Below, piece by piece: positions 57,433 to 64,000 of a DNA stretch of 64,000 nucleotides. Made by a program: the position numbers and the translations under genes. Source of the DNA: JBBQYA01 sp031412335 (lineage in GTDB: Bacteria; Bacteroidota; Bacteroidia; Sphingobacteriales; Sphingobacteriaceae); NCBI GenBank assembly GCA_031412335.1, contig JANOCT010000033.1:1-64000 (forward strand), in the 5' to 3' direction. The notes under the pieces are model-generated. The model saw only the letters and a program-made list of their open reading frames with translations. It did not search any database and had not been told where the DNA came from. Position 1 is the stretch's first letter, and every line of letters begins with the position of its first letter.

Positions 57433-58605
57433 ATGACAACAACTACTAAACCCAGAATTGAATCCATTGACCTTCTTAAAGGTTTGGTCATGGTCATTAT
57501 GGCACTTGATCACGTTCGAGATTATTTTCATTATTCGGCTTACCTATTTGATCCAACAGATCCAAATCTAAGCTCTTTACCCATTTTCTTCACAAGATTT
57601 ATAACACATTTTTGTGCACCAACATTTTGTTTTCTGGCTGGTACTTCTGCTTTTATGGTCGGAAAACGAAAATCAAAATCCGAATTATCAAGTTTTCTTT
57701 TAAAACGTGGTCTTTGGTTGGTTTTTATCGAAATGACTATCGTTAATTTTGCTTGGTTTTTTGATGTTTATTTTAGAAGCCCAGGCTTATTCGTAATATG
57801 GTCGCTAGGAATTAGTATGATTGTTTTGGCGGCCTTAGTTCATCTGCCTCGAAATTTAATTTTAGTATTTAGTTTAGTTTTAATTATTGGTCATAATCTT
57901 TTAGATACGATTCATTTTGACGGTAATGTGTTTTGGTCAATTCTTCACGAATTTTCAATTTCTCAATTAACAGATGGTGTTGAATTTGTAGTTGGCTATC
58001 CTTTAATTCCTTGGATTGCAGTAATAGCCTTAGGGTATTATTTTGGTTCTTTCTATGATTCAAATTTTGATAGTATTAAAAGAAAGAATCTATTTAACAC
58101 AATTGGGACTTTAGCAATTTTCGCTTTTGTAATTTTAAGATTTACCAATCTATATGGAGACCCAATACTTTATAAAGATTATGAAACAACCGCAAAAGAT
58201 TTAATTTCATTCTTCAATCCTTCTAAATATCCCCCTTCTTTACTGTATCTATTAATGACACTAGGAGCTGCTGTTTTATTTTTAGCAAATGCCGAAAAAC
58301 TAAAAGGTAAAGTAGTTGAATTCTTTAGCACTTTTGGTAGAGTACCATTTTTCTATTATATCTTACATCTGTATCTTATTCACCTTATTGCACTTGTTTT
58401 TGCAGAACTTTCTGGGTTTGGTTGGCGGGTAATGATTTTAGAAGACTGGATGACATTTGTACCTGCTCTAAAAGGTTTTGGTTATCCGCTTTGGGTGGTT
58501 TATGTTATTTGGATAGGTGTAATTCTATTGCTTTATCCATTGTGCAAAAAATTCGATAGGTATAAACAGGCTCACAAAGAAAAATGGTGGTTGAGTTATT
58601 TGTAA
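57433..58605 (+). CDS. HGSNAT-like (DUF1624) membrane acyltransferase, copy 1
   Basis: 390 residues from the ATG at 57433. The frame extends to a TTG at 57403, but the paralogue at 60250 begins MTT-KPRI, matching 57433. SIDLLKGLVMVIMALDHVRDYF (about 12-33) contains the conserved His of the DUF1624/HGSNAT family, followed by a second TRFITHFCAPTFCFLAG segment; about 10-11 helices. It should acylate an amino sugar or similar compound across the membrane. Copy 2 shares the same C-terminal HKEKWWLSYL at nearly the same DNA sequence. Confidence 0.88.
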   Translation: MTTTTKPRIESIDLLKGLVMVIMALDHVRDYFHYSAYLFDPTDPNLSSLPIFFTRFITHFCAPTFCFLAGTSAFMVGKRKSKSELSSFLLKRGLWLVFIEMTIVNFAWFFDVYFRSPGLFVIWSLGISMIVLAALVHLPRNLILVFSLVLIIGHNLLDTIHFDGNVFWSILHEFSISQLTDGVEFVVGYPLIPWIAVIALGYYFGSFYDSNFDSIKRKNLFNTIGTLAIFAFVILRFTNLYGDPILYKDYETTAKDLISFFNPSKYPPSLLYLLMTLGAAVLFLANAEKLKGKVVEFFSTFGRVPFFYYILHLYLIHLIALVFAELSGFGWRVMILEDWMTFVPALKGFGYPLWVVYVIWIGVILLLYPLCKKFDRYKQAHKEKWWLSYL

Positions 58606-58684
58606 ATATAATATGAAGTATTTATTCAAGCGTTCAATAATTAAAAAATAGTACCTGTTAGATAAATTAAACATTGAAAAAATA

Positions 58685-58887
58685 ATGAAAACAAAACTCT
58701 TACTTATCACCATTTTTTTATTCCAGCAAATCAATGCGCAATCGTATCAAAAAATTCATGCCAATGCCATTGTGATGTTACTACCTATCCATTAATTACA
58801 AAAGCTTTGGTAGAAAAAGAGTACAGTAAAAAAGATATCAATACAATTTTTGGAAAAAATCTGTTAAGAGTTTTAAAAGGAAATTAA
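58685..58887 (+). pseudogene. Remnant of a secreted dipeptidase (renal dipeptidase family) with large internal deletion
   Basis: The ATG at 58685 starts MKTKLLLITIFLFQQINAQ, a signal peptide, then YQKIHANAIVM, matching the mature start of membrane dipeptidases (which continue DTHNDV). At about 58772-58779 the match jumps, in another frame, to DVTTYPLITKALVEKEYSKK and IFGKNLLRVLKGN, the family C-terminus (substrate-loop DVTTYP then the terminal helix), ending with TAA at 58887. Roughly 350 codons of catalytic core are gone; the GATG that occurs at both ends is a likely deletion junction. It lies directly before the APC permease, 38 bases away. Confidence 0.78.
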
Positions 58888-58924
58888 GTCAAATAAAAGC
58901 AACGAATTTCAAGAAATAATAACT

Positions 58925-60247
58925 GTGAAAAACCCACAATCCAACCAATTAAAAAAAGCACTCGGCTTTAGTTTTGGTATCGCCATTTTAGTAGGGAGCA
59001 CTATTGGTGTTGGTATTCTTCGAACTCCTGGCGCCATTGCAGGATTAATAGATAATTATTGGCTAATTATGAGCTGTTGGGTCCTTGGCGGAATTTACGT
59101 ATTAATCGGTGTTGGTTCTTACGCTGAATTGGCTACCATGTTGCCAAAAGCTGGTGGTTCTTATAATTATGTAAAACGTGCGTTTGGTGAATACGCGGGT
59201 TTTGTTACTGGTTGGTTTGATTACATTTCGAATGCAATTGCACCAGCATTTTTTTGCATTGTCATAAGCGAATACATTGTAATTTTATTTCCAAATTTGG
59301 AAAATCAAACTACTGTTATTGCTATTGCCTTTTTAATTGCTTTTACTATCATTCACGCCAGCGGTGTAGAAAATGGAAGTAAGGTCCAACAAATAACTAG
59401 TGTTGTTAAAGTATTTTTATTTGTTGCGTTGATAGTAGCTTGTTTTATGTATTCGGGTGTAAAAATTAATCCTCTAACAAAAAATACTGCTGGAATACAA
59501 GTTGGAGTAATCATTGGGTTTTTCAAATCACTTCAAATGGTTTTAGGAACGTATGATGGTTGGTATGCTGGAAGTTTTTTTGCTGAGGAGGATGAAAACC
59601 CTGGTAAAAATATTCCTAAATCGCTTTACACTGGAGCCATCATCGTAATCTTGATTTATGTACTCATTAACATGGCATATTTTTATGTAATGCCAATTAC
59701 TTCGTTAGCCAATTCGCCATTAGCTGCTTCCGATGTCGCCAAAGTTGTTTTTGGTGATAATGGTGCTATCATTGTAACTATTATTGCTGTTTTTTCAGTC
59801 ATTAGTATTCTAAATGCTTATATGATGATTCCTGCTAGAGTATTGTTTGGAATGAGTAGAGATGGTTTTTTTATTAAGAACGGAGCTATAGTAAACAAAG
59901 GAGGAACTCCAATCGCGGCACTTTTGATTTCTGCCTCCTTTACCTTAGTGTTGATTTGTATTGGTTCGTTTGAAGTGCTCTTTTTATTAGGAACATTCAT
60001 GTCGGTTATCGTTTGGGGATTGGTCTATTGCGCCTTAATTAAACTCCGAATTTCAGAGCCTGATTTACATAGACCGCACAAATCTTGGGGTTATCCTTAT
60101 ACTTCTATTGTGATGATCTTGTTTTCAATCGTATTATTTTTAGGATTTGCCTACAGCGACCAGAAAAGTTTTATAGTCATCAGCATCATTACAGTACTTT
60201 CATATCCTTTGTTTTTATGGATAAAATCTAATGTCAAAAAAGTGTAA
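58925..60247 (+). CDS. APC-family amino-acid permease
   Basis: 440 residues and 12 membrane helices. The first helix has GSTIGVGILRTPGAIAG, the APC signature, followed by SYAELATMLPKAGGSYNYVKRAFGEYAGF, and helix 6 contains FKSLQMVLGTYDGWYAG. Start is GTG (58925), as no ATG fits better. It should import or exchange an amino acid. The relict dipeptidase just upstream suggests the pair once salvaged peptides. Its end lies 2 bases before the HGSNAT-like copy 2. Confidence 0.92.
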   Translation: MKNPQSNQLKKALGFSFGIAILVGSTIGVGILRTPGAIAGLIDNYWLIMSCWVLGGIYVLIGVGSYAELATMLPKAGGSYNYVKRAFGEYAGFVTGWFDYISNAIAPAFFCIVISEYIVILFPNLENQTTVIAIAFLIAFTIIHASGVENGSKVQQITSVVKVFLFVALIVACFMYSGVKINPLTKNTAGIQVGVIIGFFKSLQMVLGTYDGWYAGSFFAEEDENPGKNIPKSLYTGAIIVILIYVLINMAYFYVMPITSLANSPLAASDVAKVVFGDNGAIIVTIIAVFSVISILNAYMMIPARVLFGMSRDGFFIKNGAIVNKGGTPIAALLISASFTLVLICIGSFEVLFLLGTFMSVIVWGLVYCALIKLRISEPDLHRPHKSWGYPYTSIVMILFSIVLFLGFAYSDQKSFIVISIITVLSYPLFLWIKSNVKKV

Positions 60248-60249
60248 TT

Positions 60250-61425
60250 ATGACAACATTCTCCAAACCCAGAATACAATCCATCGACCTTTTAAAAGGT
60301 CTGGTAATGGTTATCATGGCACTTGATCACGTTCGAGATTATTTTCATTATTCGGCATTCTTTTTTGATGCCACTGATCCAATGCAAACCACGTTACCCA
60401 TTTTCTTTACTCGATTTATAACTCATTTTTGTGCGCCAGCTTTTAGTTTCTTGGCCGGTCTTTCAGCGTTTATTATTGGGAAACGAAAACCATTGAATGA
60501 GTTGTCTGGTTTTTTATTTAAACGTGGACTTTGGTTAGTTTTTGTAGAAATAATCATTATTAATTTTGGATGGAAATTCGATGTCAATTTTACACATATT
60601 GGGTTGCAAACCATTTGGTCGTTAGGCATCAGTATGATTGTCTTGGCTGGACTAATTTACCTTCCTAAAAAAGCTATTTTGGTTTTTAGTTTGGTGATTA
60701 TTTTTGGACATAATTTATTAGACAACATTCATTTTGATGGTAACTTTTTATGGGCAATGCTCCATGAACGCCAAAAATTTGAATTCGCTGAAGGTCATAC
60801 AGTTATTTTTGCTTATTCGTTATTGCCTTGGATTGCAGTAATGTCTTTGGGCTATTGTTTTGGTTCTTTATATGATTCAACATTTAATATTCAAAAAAGA
60901 AAGCAATTATTGAATGGTTTAGGATTTGGAAGCTTTATCCTATTCATTATTCTAATTGCAATTAATAAATATGGTGATCCAATAAAATGGACGAATTATG
61001 GAGATACTTCTAAAACCTTAATGTCAATTTTAGATGTTAATAAATACCCACCTTCCTTATTGTACTTATTAATTATGTTAGGAGGAACATTTATCTTTTT
61101 AGCCAATGCCGAAAAATTAAAAGGTAAAGTGGTTGATTTCTTTTGTGTGTTTGGTCGGGTACCTTTTTTCTATTATATCCTTCATATTTACTTAATTCAC
61201 TTCTTAGCGATTTTTGCTGCAGCATTTACTGGTTTTGGTTGGCAAGTTATGGTTTCAATGCCAAAATTTGTTACTCGTGTTGAAGCTTTAAAAGGATATG
61301 GTTTTAATCTGATTACAGTGTATATTATTTGGATATTTGTTATTGTTTTGCTTTATCCATTATGTAAAAAATTCGATGAGTATAAACAAGCTCATAAAGA
61401 AAAATGGTGGTTGAGTTATTTGTAA
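60250..61425 (+). CDS. HGSNAT-like (DUF1624) membrane acyltransferase, copy 2
   Basis: 391 residues. SIDLLKGLVMVIMALDHVRDYF and RFITHFCAPAFSFLAG mirror copy 1 (57433); the helices differ more, with FAYSLLPWIAVMSLGY near the middle and the same HKEKWWLSYL end. The conserved His is present. Both copies lie on the same strand with the dipeptidase remnant and permease between. A duplication with divergence is clear; each may have its own acceptor. Two bases after the permease stop. Confidence 0.9.
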   Translation: MTTFSKPRIQSIDLLKGLVMVIMALDHVRDYFHYSAFFFDATDPMQTTLPIFFTRFITHFCAPAFSFLAGLSAFIIGKRKPLNELSGFLFKRGLWLVFVEIIIINFGWKFDVNFTHIGLQTIWSLGISMIVLAGLIYLPKKAILVFSLVIIFGHNLLDNIHFDGNFLWAMLHERQKFEFAEGHTVIFAYSLLPWIAVMSLGYCFGSLYDSTFNIQKRKQLLNGLGFGSFILFIILIAINKYGDPIKWTNYGDTSKTLMSILDVNKYPPSLLYLLIMLGGTFIFLANAEKLKGKVVDFFCVFGRVPFFYYILHIYLIHFLAIFAAAFTGFGWQVMVSMPKFVTRVEALKGYGFNLITVYIIWIFVIVLLYPLCKKFDEYKQAHKEKWWLSYL

Positions 61426-61447
61426 AAAACACTTAAATACTATACCA

Positions 61448-61972
61448 ATGGAACTTAATTCTGTTATTGAAGTTCGTGATGCCAGACTTCCCGATGACAT
61501 GGATAGTATCAAACATTTATGGACTGATTATCTAATATGGGGCAATGAAAAAATGCAAATGAATTATGGTGTGCATCCTCATAATCCGATGGAACAAGTA
61601 GAACAAGACAGTAAAATGATAAGCAAATTTTTACCACCAAACGGATGTATTATACTTGCTTTTATTGATGAAAAGCCTTGTGGAATAGGTTGTCTAAAAA
61701 GCATTAATAATGAAATTGGTGAAATAAAACGAATGTATGTAGATCCATCTTTCAGGAAAATTGGAGCAGGCAAAGCCATAGTTCAAGCGTTATTAAATGC
61801 TGCAAAAAATGCGGGGTACAAAAAAGTAAGATTGGATAGTCCGAAATTTATGGAAGCAGCTCATTCACTTTACCGAAGTTTTGGTTTTGCAGAAATTCCC
61901 GTATATGATGAGGTAGAAATTCCCGTAGAGTTTAGGCAGTATTTGTCGTTTATGGAAATCGATTTAATGTAA
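61448..61972 (+). CDS. GNAT-family acetyltransferase
   Basis: 174 residues. CoA-binding motif A is VDPSFRKIGAGKAIVQALLNAA (about 98-119, Q/R-x-x-G-x-G/A type), preceded by the beta strand GEIKRMYV, and followed by motif B KKVRLDSPKFMEAAHSLYRSFGF. It acetylates an amine with acetyl-CoA in the cytoplasm; substrate unknown. Same strand and 22 bases after HGSNAT-like copy 2. A strong hairpin follows at 62002-62044. Confidence 0.9.
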   Translation: MELNSVIEVRDARLPDDMDSIKHLWTDYLIWGNEKMQMNYGVHPHNPMEQVEQDSKMISKFLPPNGCIILAFIDEKPCGIGCLKSINNEIGEIKRMYVDPSFRKIGAGKAIVQALLNAAKNAGYKKVRLDSPKFMEAAHSLYRSFGFAEIPVYDEVEIPVEFRQYLSFMEIDLM

Positions 61973-62001
61973 ATCCTTTAAAAAATTAATCGGTCAATTT
62001 T

Positions 62002-62044
62002 AAATTTATGAGCCGAAAAAAACATCTAATCGGCTCATAAATTT
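62002..62044 (+). terminator. 15-bp perfect inverted repeat, probable terminator
   Basis: AAATTTATGAGCCGA (62002-62016) and its exact inverse TCGGCTCATAAATTT (62030-62044) flank a 13-base loop, 29 bases after the GNAT stop and 41 before the M20 gene. The trailing bases are T-poor (TATATAAG), so it could also be a regulatory stem-loop. Confidence 0.55.
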
Positions 62045-62085
62045 TATATAAGTTATAAATTCAATCAAAAAATCAAATTTTAAAA

Positions 62086-63411
62086 ATGAAATTCAAACAA
62101 ATAAGCCTCTTATCTATCGCACTGATAAATGTATGTTCTTTTCAATTTGCATCAGCTCAAAAAAATAATTATAGCGAAATCATCGCCAGAAATGCGAATC
62201 AAATTGAACAAAAAGTAATTGCTTGGCGACACGATTTTCATCAAAACCCTGAATTAGGCAATCGCGAAACAAGAACAGCTGCAATAGTTGCTAAACACTT
62301 GCAATCGCTTGGATTTGAAGTGAAAACCAATGTTGCTTATACTGGAGTTGTTGGTATTTTAAAAGGTGATAAACCCGGACCAGTAATCGCTTTGAGAGCC
62401 GATATGGATGCCTTGCCAGTAGAAGAAGTTAACGATTTACCTTTTGCCTCGAAAGTAAAAACAATGTACAATGGCAAAGAAACTAGCGTAATGCATGCTT
62501 GCGGACACGACGGACACACAGCAATTCTAATGGGAGTTGCCGAAGTTTTAGCAGGAATGAAAAAAGATTTGAAAGGAACTGTAAAATTCATCTTTCAACC
62601 AGCTGAAGAGGGTGCGCCAAATGGCGAAGAAGGCGGTGCCGAATTAATGATAAAAGAAGGAGTATTAGAAAACCCAAAAGTAGACGTGATTTTTGGTTTG
62701 CACTTGAATTCACAACTTGAAGTTGGGAAACTTTCCTATCGTCCTGCTGGAACTTTTGCCGGTATTGAAGATTTTAAGATTACTGTAAAAGGCAAACCTA
62801 GTCATGGTTCTCAACCTTGGAATTCGGTGGATCCAATTGTTGTTGCTGCTCAAATTGTTACAAGCCTTCAAACTATTGTAAGTAGAAATGTAAAACTAAC
62901 TGAAAACGCTGCGGTAGTTACAGTTGGAGCTATTAATGGAGGTAACCGTTCCAATATTATTCCTAGAGAAGTAGAAATGATTGGCGATATACGAACATTT
63001 ACCAACGAAGATGAAACTTTAATATTCAATAGAATAAAACAAATAGCCGAAAAAACTGCCGAAGCAGCAGGAGCAACTGCCATTGTTGAAATGCCTTATC
63101 AGACGCATTACCCAGTTACTTTTAATAATATAGCACTTACCAATAAAATGTTGCCTTCCTTGCAAAAATCGGCTGGAACTGAAAACGTATTGCTTGTTCC
63201 AGCGAATACTGGTGCAGAAGATTTTTCTTTTTTTGCTCAAAAAGTACCTGGATTTTACTTTCGATTAGGCGGAATGACAAAAGGGAAAGACATCAAAACA
63301 GTTGGACCACATCATACACCAGAATTTATTATTGAGGACAATTCATTTAAATTAGGTGTAATTGCTTTTTGTAATTTGGTTTTTGATTATTCGGACTTTA
63401 ATAAAAAATAA
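62086..63411 (+). CDS. Secreted M20-family amidohydrolase
   Basis: 441 residues with a signal peptide (1-24, ending FASAQ). Metal-site motifs are HDFHQNPELGNRE, ALRADMDALPV, HACGHDGHTAILMG and QPAEEGAPNGEEGGAELM, with the dimerisation lid in the middle. It is closest to hippurate/IAA-amino-acid hydrolases, which cleave N-acyl amino acids. The export signal is notable: it would deacylate N-acyl amino acids or peptides in the periplasm, fitting the neighbouring permease (inference). Confidence 0.92.
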   Translation: MKFKQISLLSIALINVCSFQFASAQKNNYSEIIARNANQIEQKVIAWRHDFHQNPELGNRETRTAAIVAKHLQSLGFEVKTNVAYTGVVGILKGDKPGPVIALRADMDALPVEEVNDLPFASKVKTMYNGKETSVMHACGHDGHTAILMGVAEVLAGMKKDLKGTVKFIFQPAEEGAPNGEEGGAELMIKEGVLENPKVDVIFGLHLNSQLEVGKLSYRPAGTFAGIEDFKITVKGKPSHGSQPWNSVDPIVVAAQIVTSLQTIVSRNVKLTENAAVVTVGAINGGNRSNIIPREVEMIGDIRTFTNEDETLIFNRIKQIAEKTAEAAGATAIVEMPYQTHYPVTFNNIALTNKMLPSLQKSAGTENVLLVPANTGAEDFSFFAQKVPGFYFRLGGMTKGKDIKTVGPHHTPEFIIEDNSFKLGVIAFCNLVFDYSDFNKK

Positions 63412-63484
63412 AAAATCAATGTGTTCTATCAATATTTCATTAATTTTTAAATCAATAGACAAATTCAACCTGCAGAATGAATAT

Positions 63485-64000
63485 CTATTTTATAAAATTC
63501 CTAGCTCCTTGCCTCCCACTTTCTATCAACGCTTGTATTGTATTATTTGATAATTTTCTAGGCCTTCCAGATAAATTTAAATGGCTGATTAATAAGGTTC
63601 GTTTAGATGATGTTAATTCTGGATTTGGTTTATCTATAATTGTTTGATAAACCGCACTTATATATTGCCTTAAATTGTTAATTTCTAAAGGTATTTCCAA
63701 TTCAGCATAATTACTAAACTCTGGTTTATCTAATAACAAACCTAATGTTTCTGAATTTTTTATTGTTTTATTTACTTCATTTGGATTAATGTATTTAGTT
63801 GAATCAAACAATTCAATAGGATAATTTGCCAAAAGACCCCCGTCAACCATTAAATGATTAGCCTCTAATCCATATCGGCTTACTACCTTTCCTTTATCAT
63901 CGATATAAATTGGTTCATAAAATAATGGTATAGAAAATGAAATCCTCATGGCTACTTTTATTTGCATATCAGGAAAGTTTTCATGTGAAAATACCATCAA
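63485..64000 (-). CDS. Patatin-like phospholipase, C-terminal part only
   Basis: At least 171 codons, open at the right edge; the N-terminus with the G-x-S-x-G nucleophile lies beyond base 64000. The visible part contains the patatin catalytic Asp in VDGGLLANYPIELFD and the preceding segment RISFSIPLFYEPIYI. The C-terminal 60 residues hold a helical tail ending in GARNFIK. It should hydrolyse acyl esters of phospholipids. Convergent with the M20 gene, with 73 bases between. The leftmost codon at the edge is TTG in frame but not the true start. Confidence 0.8.
   Translation of the reverse strand: MMVFSHENFPDMQIKVAMRISFSIPLFYEPIYIDDKGKVVSRYGLEANHLMVDGGLLANYPIELFDSTKYINPNEVNKTIKNSETLGLLLDKPEFSNYAELEIPLEINNLRQYISAVYQTIIDKPNPELTSSKRTLLISHLNLSGRPRKLSNNTIQALIESGRQGARNFIK

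Overview
This window comes from a Bacteroidota (Bacteroidetes) chromosome, most likely an environmental, low-GC member of the Chitinophagales, Sphingobacteriales or Cytophagales type; the genus cannot be fixed from the sequence. The evidence is: very A+T-rich coding DNA with TAA as the usual stop, promoters of the TTTG / TAnnTTTG type, large secreted proteins ending in type IX secretion (T9SS) sorting domains, a T9SS plug protein, a TonB receptor with a carboxypeptidase-regulatory-like N-terminus, a hybrid two-component regulator with an AraC domain, and the futalosine route to menaquinone. No rRNA, tRNA, CRISPR array, transposase or phage gene was seen.

Layout. 1-7.7 kb (minus strand): a giant repeat-built exported protein running off the left edge (the largest coding region of this part, open for 5,039 bases), preceded by a secreted beta-helix-like protein and, further upstream, a lipoprotein. 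8-12.7 kb: a stop-interrupted two-domain SRPBCC gene, a nucleoside phosphorylase, and a minus-strand set mqnE - histidine phosphatase - mqnA. 12.8-16.8 kb: a cupredoxin / Calx-beta T9SS cargo protein. 17-30 kb: mainly housekeeping (DUF4153 membrane protein, neutral zinc peptidase, AlkB-like oxygenase, TonB receptor plus thioredoxin-fold pair, DUF1569, double-ABC ATPase, SMC). 30-34.2 kb: a T9SS-exported zinc metalloprotease and a CDGSH protein. 34.3-40.4 kb: a methyltransferase, then a tight minus-strand set ABC-F - T9SS plug - ATP-grasp - HAD. 40.8-43 kb: a stop-interrupted lipoprotein and a DASS (SLC13) carboxylate transporter.

43-63.4 kb is the most distinctive region. A 1372-residue hybrid histidine kinase faces a run of co-directional genes on the plus strand. 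Between them lies a cluster of TATCCT boxes spaced near helical multiples. The plus-strand run holds an AmpG-like transporter, two VOC proteins, a DUF2306 protein and an unusual concentration of membrane acyltransferases: acyltransferase-3, an MBOAT/SGNH pair, DUF418, and two HGSNAT-like (DUF1624) paralogues. An APC permease, a GNAT enzyme and a secreted M20 amidohydrolase follow. I infer an envelope or extracytoplasmic acyl-modification island combined with peptide or amino-acid salvage; no substrate can be read from sequence.

Gene decay is noticeable: in-frame stops at 8424 and 41084, a frameshift near 55370, and a dipeptidase reduced to its two ends at 58.7 kb. A 25-codon ORF at 49.75 kb also continues in frame past a TGA. 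These may be real pseudogenes or assembly errors. TGG is used for Trp throughout and mqnE ends with TGA, so reassignment of TGA is unlikely.
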